Part shown: positions 32,956-44,327 of the stretch, piece by piece | Numbering within the stretch: the stretch's first letter is position 1 | Layout: every line of letters starts with the position of its first letter | Assembly (NCBI GenBank): GCA_004794655.1 | Contig: SMMW01000046.1 | Location: 1,214,001 to 1,278,000, forward strand | Direction of reading: 5' to 3' | Length of the DNA stretch: 64,000 nucleotides | DNA from: Marisa cornuarietis | Lineage: Eukaryota; Mollusca; Gastropoda; Architaenioglossa; Ampullariidae | The notes under the pieces: model-generated | Seen by the model: only the letters and a program-made list of their open reading frames with translations | What the model was told of the DNA's origin: nothing | Database searches by the model: none | Position numbers and translations under genes: made by a program

Positions 32956-35520
32956 CAGCAGGAAATGAAAGACCACTGGGTAATCATCACAGAAACAGCT
33001 CAACAATCATTGCTGAAACCAATCTGAGCAATAATAACTAAAGAGAGCTAGAGATTGGTGCATGAACATCGTGTGAACAGTGAACACAAACTGAAAACGT
33101 TGCTGACGATGTCGCGGGAAAAATCTCTTTGTACAAACGGCAAACAATAATTACTGATACAACACTGAAAACAAAGTAGTACGACTGATTTAATTCGTTA
33201 AATGACTTAATTTCTTTGACCAGTTCATTAACCATTTTTCAAGATGTGCTTCTTTTCCTCCCTCCATCTTTCTCTCAGACTCCCCCCTCCCCCCACCTCC
33301 CCGCAAGTCCGACACTAACTGCCAGAGGTTATGACCCCAAGGCACGATCCCTTGGGAAAGGCGGCGTGGCGAGGCCCCCAGCTGCTGGGGGATCTGCTTT
33401 GGTCATCAGGCGAGAGCGAAGAAAGGATTCGTTTTTGAGCGTGTCGGTTTTTTTCCTGGCGGGCACTTACGTTTTGAGGCGCCATGTTTCACAGGGGGAG
33501 AGGAAGCAATGACTGCTGCCCCGCAGGGAGCATCTGTTAGTTAGCTCTCGTTTGGCCAAACGACCCTAGCTGCCGCGTGGAAGTTGGGTGGAGAGAGATT
33601 TATACCTGGCTGCTCGCTAACTGTGCAAACAAACAACACGAGCTCTTCGCACGTACTGTCCAAGGGGAAGGGAGGGGAGAGGGTGGCTGGAGGGGGGGGG
33701 TGGCAGACTTTTGCGCTCGGTCGTCAGGAAGCTGACGGTGAATGACAACGCGGACAAACAAATGGGTGGAGGAGAGTGAGTGTTGAAATGTTTCGGAAGT
33801 CAGTTTTTGCTGCAGCAAATGAAATGTTTCTAAACTTCTTCACTGTCAGGGTGGCAAAGACAAGCAGGTCTTCTAGAGAAGAGAGCGCGCCTGTCACAAC
33901 AGAGAGAAAAATAAGTGGGGGGGGGGCGGAGGAGGTAGGGGGTTGAGGGGTGGGGGACAATCACCTGGTGGACTGGAGACGACGGGGCAGTTTCTACGGA
34001 CGTTCTGACTTCTTTCTTTTTTTTCCGGATGTTGTGGTAGATGTGCGATGTTTTGTAGACGGTTCAAATGTTCTGGCGATTACCTGACCGTTGTAACCAC
34101 GTGTTCTCACGACACAGAGAAGTCACGCTGCACACGTGCTGTAATGGCAGGTCAGAACTTTTCTGAGAAATGACGACACAAAAAAATGAATATGTAGTTC
34201 CCAATACACCACCCTCTTGTTTATCGCCATTCTGTGGTTTTGAGAAATGAGAAAAACATAACATTATAACATAACCTATCAAAGAAAGAAAAAAAATTAA
34301 GCTTCCCGAAAATCCAAGACGGCATCTCAGAGTCGGTCACAATTTTTCTCCATCTTCCCCTACTCATCATCATCATTATTAGCTTTTTCCTCAACTTCAC
34401 TATCCTCGTTAACATCATCTGAACCATCTTATTGATTACCCTCCTCTTCAGCCTCATTATCATCCTTCACCTCCTCCTCATCATCATCATTATCAGTCAT
34501 CAGCTATTTAGTGTTAATACTGTTGCTGTTCCGGTGTCAAAGCTTGGCATCTGAACCGTCTGTGCACTGTACGGAAAGTTAACCGGGAGGAGTCAGCTAA
34601 TCTGAGCATAAAATAAAAAAAAAAAATGTAGTTGACAGGTACCCGTTAAACATGTACCTAGCACCAGCAGCAAACCGTCCCCTGGTCCCCGGAGACCAAT
34701 CACACAAAGCAAACGCAAAGGATCTGATCATGTGATCAGATTTTTGGCCGCTGTACTAATCGCCTGTACTAAAGAGCAGCCAGAAAGAACTAAGCGCTCT
34801 CCGGCGGCAGAGATCATTTCAGTCCTCTTACAGCGGCCGGTCAGTCTCGCGCGTGATGAGAAATCTCGAGAGACGCGCCATTTGAGAGAGAACGAGCAGT
34901 GACGAGACTTGTCCGTTTCCATGCATTGTTCCACTTGTCACCGAGGTCCCCCACCCCACCCCAGCTCCTACCCTGCTCCCGCTCACCCCCCACCCCTTCA
35001 ATGTCATGCGCACTTGCCTCGAAACCAGGCGCAACACTGGCTGGAGGCGTGCGGCGGAATTCTGGGTATTTTGTGTGTAAAATGCGCGCTGCCAAGGAAT
35101 GTAAACTAAGGTACAGGGGACCGAGAAAATGAAAAGGTTCCACCTCCACCAAAAGCCCCCTCCACTGCCACTCCCCCTAGTGCGTGCACCAATTCGTCAC
35201 AATGTTCTCCAAGTACTAAGTTATCTTTATCGTCGGCATGGTGTCGCCGCCCTGCCGGTACTATCAATCATCGCCACCATCGTCAACATGGTCGTTGTCC
35301 GATAGTTAAGTCGATAACACGGACATACAGAATTCAAGCGGCTGTATTTTTCGGCGCGCTTTCGCTGCATCTATAGCCTTTCATAATGGTCGCAGAAAGT
35401 TTTGTTTCCATGGAAACTATATAAGGTATCTGTCTGACAGGGTCTAGTCCTGACGGGAGGCTAGTTGTTTCTTGACACGCGAGAGAGCTTGCCCACTACA
35501 CCCTGGTGCAAAGGATATTT
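32956..35520. other. Non-coding stretch
   Basis: No supported gene. GC-rich patches are at 33.3-33.6, 33.9 and 34.8-35.1 kb. A CAT/CTC-rich segment lies at 34360-34500. Confidence 0.35.
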
Positions 35521-35722
35521 AAGTGGCGTAGGAACCAGGGGCAAGGGGAGCAGCCGCCTCCTCAACACAGATATGAGTGTGAATATGCGCTATAAAAATC
35601 TTCACTATTATTATTATTATTATTATTATACTGAGGAGACAGGAATGTGAACGTTGTTCACTGTCGATATGGAGTTGACCCCCCCGCCCCCTCCAAAAGC
35701 CGATTATCTTCCTACGCCACTG
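35521..35722. mobile_element. Small terminal-inverted-repeat element (MITE), copy 2, interrupted
   Basis: Left end AAGTGGCGTAGGAACC and right end TTCCTACGCCACTG are inverted copies over 13 bp. The interior matches the 31.5 kb element. The copy is split at about 35571-35627 by a tiny retrotransposon tail; without it the length is about 145 bp, close to copy 1. Confidence 0.75.
35571..35627 (+). mobile_element. 57-bp L2-like 3' tail nested inside the MITE
   Basis: ATATGAGTGTGAATATGCGC followed by TATAAAAATCTTCACTATTATT matches the last bases of the L2-like element at 9408-9460 almost exactly. It is therefore an extremely 5'-truncated insertion, younger than the MITE it interrupts. Confidence 0.75.
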
Positions 35723-35765
35723 TACTTCTCAACAGAAACCGTGGTGCGAGGCAAGACGAGGCACC

Positions 35766-36050
35766 CGAATGATACATCACTACATCACAGAGACATGATT
35801 CCACTGGATGATACATCACTACGTCACAGACAAATCTCACTGAATGATACATCACTACGTCACAGACAAATCTCACTGAATGATACATCACTACGTCACA
35901 GACAAATCTCACTGAATGATACATCACTACGTCACAGACAAATCTCACTGAATGATACATCACTACGTCACAGACAAAACTCACTGAATGATACATCACT
36001 ACGTCACAGACAAATCTCACTGAATGATACATCACTACGTCACAGAGACA
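35766..36050. repeat. 36-bp minisatellite, about 8 copies
   Basis: Unit TGAATGATACATCACTACGT plus CACAGACAAATCTCAC. As 36 is divisible by three and the unit lacks stops, both strands are open for more than 110 codons; neither is a gene. Each unit carries TACGTCA, a half CRE-like word. Confidence 0.94.
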
Positions 36051-37005
<955 letters not shown>

Positions 37006-37660
37006 TTTAAGGATGACCTGCCAGTTTCTTTTGTTTTTCTTTTCTCAACGAGACTAGGCAGACATGGCTTTCTCTCGTGCGACTAACATGTTTCCCGAGC
37101 GTAGAGCTTATCGCCAGTTTCATCTTTACAGTGAAGCTGGACAAAATGGTTTGATGTTAGCTGAAGACAGAAGATAGATGACCTCCTGTGCCTTGCTCGG
37201 ACAATCTGCATGCTGAGCTGATGTAGGAGGACAAGTTTCCGATAGTCTGGACATGACTAGAGTTGACTGCACGTGACAAGTGTTCGCTAGTTTTAACTGG
37301 TGTTGACTGCCTTGCTTTGCTCAATATGGAGAGACAGACCGAGCGGGACGATGAGATGGCAAGGATGCGAAGGATGCAACGAGCGTGCCGGGGGTTTTGG
37401 GGGGAGGTGGAGACAACAGCCGACCACGTGGGCACGAGGAGCATGTCACGTGACTCTAACGGGTCCAACCAGATGACGTAGCAGGCGTGAGAAAGATGGA
37501 CACAACTGCCCAACGGACGTCAGCTTGGAAAAGATACATTGCAGCAGGTGTACACCTTCTCTCTCTCTCGCCTCGCATTTCTGTCATTTCTCTTCTGTCA
37601 TCTCGTTTTGAGGTCAGAGTTCAGCAGAAAACTAGCCTTGCCTTGGGCCAGTCTGTGCCT

Positions 37661-37727
37661 CTGTGTGTGTGTGCGCGCGCGCGCGTGTGTGTGTGTGAGT
37701 GAGAGAGAGAGAGAGAGAAAGAGAGAG
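37661..37727. repeat. (GT)(GC)(GT)(GA) compound microsatellite
   Basis: GTGTGTGTGT, then CGCGCGCGCGCG, then GT, then GA runs: a purine-pyrimidine alternating segment able to form Z-DNA, followed by a polypurine run. Confidence 0.95.
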
Positions 37728-38191
37728 GGGAAGTTATCTCCACACATATTGCGACAACATAAAGATACTTGAAGGACATGATCAGAGAGCTGCTCTCCTC
37801 CAGTCTGAGATTTCATCCCTCACACACCTGTACGCCACAAAATTTGTTAAAACATTCAAAAAATGTTTTACTTTGTTTATCGCCGATTTCTTTATGCATC
37901 TGAATAGTCTGAAAAGTGACATATTTTGTTTTTTGTCTCCCCCTCTAGCAGAAGTCATGCAATGATTCCCCCCTCCCCTTTGTAGTAGAAACCACGCTGA
38001 ATGATACCACAACCACCATCGGGAATTTACTAAAATGAAACATGTTCACTGATATAATTATATATATATATCAGAGGGGAAATGTTAGCGCATATAGGAC
38101 AGTGTCATTATTTTGCTAATTGCTGATATTGATGATGACATCAAGAGTGCACATGTACTTTAACCGCGCAATCACTTCTCGTGTGACTACA

Positions 38192-38434
38192 TCACATTAT
38201 ATAAAAACATATTACTAGATACTTATAAATTACTAAATAAATAAATTTCTTAAAGACTACTGAGTTTAAATAAACGAAAGACCTCATGAACATAAGGAAG
38301 GTCAGTGTTATCTCAGGGCCTGCTTTTGCTCTCTCCTGCTTCATGACCTTTCCTTGGAGGTACTCGTCTACAAGAGGGTCAAGTTGCAAGTACGCTGCGT
38401 CACTCAAGTATCGAACCTTAGGATTAGAAGGCAT
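38192..38434 (-). CDS. Hypothetical small protein or first exon
   Basis: An 80-codon frame with ATG at 38434 in a good context (GAGAAAATGCC). The first 43 residues are charged and coding-like (YLSDAAYLQLDPLVDEYLQG, then KVMKQERAKAGPEI). The rest is hydrophobic and AT-rich (LVIYKYLVICFYIM) and may be intron read-through, though no strong donor is seen near the change. Stops lie in frame just upstream, so the ATG would be the true start. I do not recognise the family. It could be a lone first exon, a small membrane protein or chance. Confidence 0.25.
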   Translation of the reverse strand: MPSNPKVRYLSDAAYLQLDPLVDEYLQGKVMKQERAKAGPEITLTFLMFMRSFVYLNSVVFKKFIYLVIYKYLVICFYIM

Positions 38435-41400
38435 TTTCTCTTAGGCTTAATGTTCATAGGTTATTCCAGGTGTCGAGAGATTAATAAGGTAAAGACGACA
38501 AGTAACCAATAACTTTCTGCTTATTTCTTCAGACGAGATTTAAAAACAAAATATGCTAGAAAACGTCTGAGAGGAAAACTGCTTCTCAAAGTTCAGATGG
38601 GATTCGTGGCACCAATTAGCTCGGAAAGTTTATGCTTCGAATCAGTGCACGTGCATCACCCAAACCTAAACTCACCGGCTCTTCCGAACAGCGCGGCCAC
38701 CTTCCGCTTGACGGGTTATCTTCAAAGGTGGCATCGGATCTCTCCGCTTCTGCAGTGCCGGGGCTTTGTTATTTCTCCTCCGCTACGGTCCACTTCCCCC
38801 CCGGCCGTCAACATCAGGCGCCTGTGCACGCTGGGACCCTGGCGCACGTGAGAGCTGCGCGTGCACCTCCGCTGCCGTTGGAGCGTGACGTGATGGGCAA
38901 AGCAGAGCAGGGCGGGGGTCGCCAGCAGTTCCAACAGAAGGACACGAGCTTGTGATTGGCTTCATGACGTCACTCGATAAGTTGCAGCCAACGAGTGATT
39001 GAACGAGTGCCGTGACGAGTGTGTTGTTTAAATGGGCTTAAAAACACGCGATCGTTAGCCCTAATGGCGCATTTCACGTGTTTTAAAATAGACCGGTTGG
39101 TCTTAAATTCATCTTCTTTAAACGCACTTGCCATGTCATCAAGTTTCTATGTTTGACGTGTAAGGTAGACAGATTAAGGCACGTGCATACAGGCTTACTA
39201 CATACTCCGCGAGCATTTTCAAAATTGTATAAAGATTTGTGAGCTTCTTTGATGTCTTCATGATGATGTTCGTAATCAAAATGTGAAACCGAAAAACCGG
39301 AAAAAACAGTAACAACATTTCAAGAAAAATACATCACCAACAGCAGAAAGGCAAAATAAACAAAGCCAACTCGTACCTTGACTTGAAGAAAATGGAGAGA
39401 TGAGACACTTTTAAAATGTGGTGTTTGTTTACATGATGCTGTGCACCTGCAACAGACTTGTAATCATAGCATCAGTCTCAACCAACATACCTGTGATCAT
39501 TACATATCTGTAACGTACCTGTCATCGCGGCGAGCCAGTCATAAAAGTAATTTTACGATCATAGCAAGAGCAACTCTTTCTGTGTCTGTAATCTTTCAAC
39601 CAGCAATTGCTGTGGGGGTGCGTCTGTCACTATGTTTAATGAAAGAACATGACAAGCTACTCGAGATAGTCATGACAACGTCAGCAAGGTGTCTGGACCA
39701 GATCTGCAGCATCACTGCTGTCAAAAGGAGCCTGAGGCCAGCGGAATGTTTGTCTACAAACAGGTCCTGTGGGACGACCCCTGTCAGGTCACCCACTGCG
39801 CAAGTTACACCTGACCAAGTTCGGCTAACCAAAATGGCCTGATGGCTGTCGTGATACATCATCGAATATGTCCGAGGAAGAGTTTCCTGCTTCTTGGCGA
39901 GGGTTGTAAAGACGAGGATTGACAAAGTGCGCTGACAGATAACGTTACGCTTTTCATCCCTCGGGGTACGAAGAATGAAGGGAGAGGGGGTAAAAACATT
40001 TTGACAGGGAATGTAATGAAACCTCTCGGGAGGGGGAGACGATGTCACGACCTTGTGACGAGTTGCGCGTTTTCTCGTATGACGTCACTGCAGTGTGCGC
40101 ACGTTTTGAGAACCAACCTTGTCTCTAGTCAAGGGAAGGGGGGAATCATTCTCGCTGATTACATGATTGTAAGGCTTCAAACGACGAGTCTGTGCGCGAG
40201 CAGTGTTTATCCTTATGACGTTGCAGGCAGGCACGTGATGATGTATTTTATGTGCCACGGGCGGCGGGTGGCGGGGGTGTGTGTGGGGGGGGGATGGGGG
40301 AGGATGAACTCGCGAGCTTATCCACACCATCGCACAGGGGCCGCAGTGGGCTATCACCGCACATCAGGGGCCACCACAAGACAGTTGCATGTTGTGTCCT
40401 GAGCGCATAACTCCACGCGCAATCATTATGCGACATGCGGTAGTCAGAAAACTGCAACGCTTGTGGTTTCAGTGAGGAGGTGAGAGGTGGTGTATGTGTG
40501 TGGGGGAGGGGGTTCAAAACGGAGCAGCATTATCGGATTGCAGCATGCTGTGTAAATGTTAAAGTTACTGCGTGCACTGCATGGAGGAGAAATCTCAAAG
40601 GTGCGATTTACTGTATGAAGTTAAAGATACCGTATGAATGACATGGTTTCCGAGAGAAATGGCTGTTTGACCAAAGCTGCAGCCTGCCCTGCAAGAAAGA
40701 ACAGTTCGACTTGGCCCGATTAATTTAGAGTGGGACCCACTCACAACACAAGAGTTGGAAAAAAAAAAGTGAAAGCAAAGGACAAGACACTTTGAAGCTA
40801 ACGATCTCTCAGTCGCAGGTAAGCCATGTCGCGATGACGATAATGGTGATGCTGAATGAAAACGACAGGCCTGTAAGGGAGACAAGCAGGAAGGCGTGTA
40901 GCAGGCGGAAGTTGGTGCAAATGGCTGTCAGGGTTGATCAGACCGAATATACTGCAGCCCACCAGTTTGTCCGCGTGCGCGGGCTCTTGCGTGAGTGTGC
41001 GCGTGCGTGCGTAACGTGTACATCAATCACAGGCCGGGGGACAAAGGGGAAGGGGCGGCGGGAGGTAAGCGACCTGAGCGCCACGGGAAGTAACCTGGGT
41101 CGCCCCGCTTCAGGGACGAGCACTCTTGCCACCCCAGCGCGCATCACCCAGTCGCCATCTTTACACGAGACTCAAGAGGGCGGAACGACGAGAAACGACG
41201 GCACTTCTTACGTCATCGTAAATCTCGCGTCCCAATCTCGAAATCGCGAGATTCACGCGACCTACAGCGGTGTTTGCTCGACAAGTTCATTGAGAACATG
41301 GGAGAGCTTGTGTGCTTTTATGCTATTCTGACTATTCTTTGACTGCACAGTACAGCCAGTGCTGTAGACGATTTTTTTTCTAAGGAGAATAATGGACGGC

Positions 41401-42237
41401 ATTATTTTAAGAAAATATTTGCTTGTAAATCACTCACTTTTCTGCACAGATCCCGACGCTTTCTGTGGACTTTGTTGCTAAGGTAAACTCGCATGGCTAA
41501 TGCACGTGTGAGGTCAAAATATTTGTATCCACTTGTGTTTGCGGTCTTATGTCAAATTATATGAATCTACAGACACGCGTCTCCACAAGAAACTCTTTAT
41601 CTTTACCCGTGTGTTTGTGTGTCTGTGTTGGACAAATATCCTTTGTCACTTCCTCCGTCATTTCTGCTTGCAGTTGCGAGTGATAGCGGTGTATGTTACC
41701 TGCCAGTAGACAGAAGTAGCCTCACAGGCAAACGAGCTAACAAAACCATGATCACACACTAGGACACATTACTAGACAGATGCTGAGACAGCGAGCGAGA
41801 GAGGAGGGAAGTTAAGTGTTGAGCTGCGAGTATAATTTTCTACGACCACACTTGAAGTTTGCAAAAAGATATTCTTTAGTAAAAACGTGTCATGGAAGTA
41901 AAACATCAAAATCTGAAGCTTCTCCTTTCCCCTACGTTTTCACTCAGGTCACGCGCGTCTTCATTATTTATTGATTTATTTAGTTATGATTGCTTAACGT
42001 TTCCCTCCGTAATTTTACGATGTAGCAAGAACCATATGGGGGTTAATGCCTACTGTGTAACCCCATCGCTCGTGAAGAGTTATTTTTAACCACAAGACGC
42101 AGGAAAAGTGTCTACATGGCACTTGACACCCTGAAACAAGTCGCCTGCCATTCAAGTACACAAGATTTTGAACAAATAAACAAACTAACAAACATAAAGA
42201 AGCAGAAGAAGACGAAATCAAAGCATTTATCTGAAGA
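38435..42237. other. Non-coding stretch
   Basis: No supported gene. A consensus donor (CGCAGGTAAGCC) occurs at about 40815 without a visible coding exon. A CpG-rich patch at 41.0-41.27 kb ends in a palindrome, AATCTCGAAATCGCGAGATT. The 179-codon frame at 40792-41331 has no domain. Confidence 0.35.

Positions 42238-42301
<64 letters not shown>
42238..42301. repeat. (AAT)n microsatellite
   Basis: About 21 perfect triplets. Confidence 0.97.
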
Positions 42302-42329
42302 GTGAAGACATAGAGACAACACATACAGC

Positions 42330-42537
42330 TGGCAACGTATATCAGTCTCCATCTTTACCGTTTGCTCCCTAATTCCTCTTTATGTCTTCTATGTTTGTCT
42401 TTTATTACTTGTCTGCATAGTGTTCCTTCCGTCCTTAGTATTCTGTCCACGTTTCCTACTTGTCTAAAGCGCTGAGAGCATGCACCTTCGTGATTATGCG
42501 CTATATTAGTCACACGGTCATTATTATTTATTAAGTA
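42330..42537 (+). mobile_element. L2-like 3' UTR fragment
   Basis: CT-rich 3' UTR with GTCCACGTTTCCTACTTGTC, TAAAGCGCTGAGAGCATGC and GATTATGCGCTATATTAG, then ATT repeats, matching 9330-9460. No coding part remains. Confidence 0.6.
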
Positions 42538-43150
42538 GGGTGATCTACAACAGAGCAATATACGCTGACGACATTATGTAGATAGATATACACAGGTAAA
42601 ATCGCCACGACAAACTAATAAATAGAAGACATCAGTCGCACGTTGGTGATTATCTTGTGGGGTAGGGATTGAGGGACTTAACTTACTTATAAGTATTGGA
42701 AATTTCTAGAATATTATCATGATATTATCATTCCAGTCGGTACCTGTGACCCGTCTTTAGTGCGGAATAGCGCACAGGCAATTTGTTTCGTGACTTTACC
42801 CCTTTCGCAAGGGACCCTACGGTCTTGGACACAATCGAAGGGAAACAACACAGAAGTAAGCAGAGGTGCTCAGTCTGGGATTAGTTCCCTTGGCTCGTCT
42901 CCGGGTTTTGTCACGATTGTGTGCGTACGTGCATCACAGGTCGGGTTGCTGTCGGCAGTTGGGAAAACAGATCATAGAAGTCTGTGGTTGGTAAACATTT
43001 TTTTCGCGTGAGGAATCTATGATTCGCCTAGATGGCGCTGCATGACCACGTGATTGACGTTGTTTGAGTAACGCACTTGGTAAGTTCTCTCACAGCAGAC
43101 ATGAAAGCCACAAAGTTTAAAGCTGCTTCACTAAATATCATAATACATTT

Positions 43151-43273
43151 CCAACCAACCAACCAACCAACCAACCAACCAACCAACCAACCAACCAACC
43201 AACCAACCAACCAACCAACCAACCAACCAACCAACCAACCAACCAACCAACCAACCAACCAACCAACCAACCA
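43151..43273. repeat. (AACC)n tetranucleotide array, about 30 copies
   Basis: A near-perfect AACC/GGTT run of 123 bp, with one AGCC at the right end followed by (AAT)n. It differs from the TTAGGG telomere repeat. Confidence 0.97.
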
Positions 43274-43514
43274 GCCAAATAATAATAATAATAATACTGC
43301 GTTGTGTCCCGACATCAAAAGATATTTTAGATGTAGGGCGAAACCAATTTTAACAGAGCAGTAAATGTGAAGAAATGTACATGTAGTTGCATAAATAACT
43401 CGTGTGTAGCAGCGAGCAAGCTTATTTCTTGTTTAATATTCACGTGTAGCCACTATTCAGTTGTTTATTTTAAATACTCCTTTGTGGTAAAAAGGTGCTT
43501 GTTCCTGCGCTTGT

Positions 43515-43610
43515 ATGTAAATCGCTTTGAGCCCAGCTAGGTATGAGGAAAGGAGCTTTATGAATACGCTGCATTATCATCGTCATCGTCGTCATCGTCG
43601 TCGTTTTACG
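43515..43610 (+). mobile_element. Retrotransposon 3' tail with CATCGT repeats
   Basis: AAATCGCTTTGAGCCCAGCT..TATGAATACGCTGCATTATCATCG resembles the common GCGC-type element ends but finishes in CATCGT repeats. Confidence 0.45.
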
Positions 43611-43734
43611 AAGACTTTAAACGTAGAGCATAGAAGCTCAGAAGCGATGAAGTTATGTGCTTGCCTTATTCCCCCTCCCCCACTCAAGAAAGAAAGTTCC
43701 ATATAGGAGCTCACCAATAGTATTTCTTCTTCGT

Positions 43735-43776
43735 TTTTTGTTTTGTTTTGTTTTGTTTTGTTTTATGTGCGTGTGC

Positions 43777-43807
<31 letters not shown>
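43735..43807. repeat. (TTTTG)n then (GT)n
   Basis: Five to six TTTTG units followed by GTGC and GT repeats. Confidence 0.93.
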
Positions 43808-44085
43808 GTTGAGGACACGGAGAAGTAAAACGCGTACTAGCATCAATGCAGACTATCCTTATCTGTCTCGAGAGCGAACTATCCTAATTTCTCTGTGCTG
43901 AAGATATTACTATTGTCATGAGTTTTGTCCCTTTTGCATATCAGAGTGAAGTAATCTACTCATTTTTCAGGGGTAGCATCAAAGATAAGTAGCGAGGGTA
44001 AAGTTCACTAATGTTGGTCATCTCACTGAAACTAGTGCCTGCGGGTGAAGGTTTCACAGACGGGCGGTACATTAGCTCCCTTGTG

Positions 44086-44134
44086 TATAAAAGGAGAAAG
44101 TCACTGCACGCCTAGATTCGCAGTTTTCCTGCAG
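44086..44134 (+). promoter_or_regulatory. Core promoter and tiny 5' UTR exon of mannanase gene 1
   Basis: A TATAAAA box lies at 44086-44092. About 30 bp downstream is the expected start (near 44115). The short leader ends CCTGCAG|GTAACA at 44134, a good splice donor. The proposed untranslated exon is therefore about 20 nt. It joins the acceptor TTTTTCAG at 44307, leaving 20 nt of leader before the ATG at 44328. Gene 2 has the same layout. Confidence 0.65.
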
Positions 44135-44327
44135 GTAACACTTTTTACCTTATAAACGTCTGCAGAACAACTCTCTGCCATACGACAGTCTGGCCTCTTT
44201 CTGGATCATGTCGTTAAACGCTTGCTTTGACAAAAGAATGTAATGCTTGAATGAAAAAATCTCTTTGATTAAAAAGCACACTGTTGACCTATGCTACACT
44301 TTTTCAGGTTCTGACGAAAGACTGAAA

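Noticed and set aside
40792..41331. 179-codon plus-strand frame in a CpG-rich patch
   Set aside because: No domain or coding periodicity noticed; GC-rich DNA gives long chance frames.
43028..43364. Poly-(Gly-Trp-Leu-Val) or poly-(Gln-Pro-Thr-Asn) proteins
   Set aside because: Translation of the AACC/GGTT tetranucleotide array.
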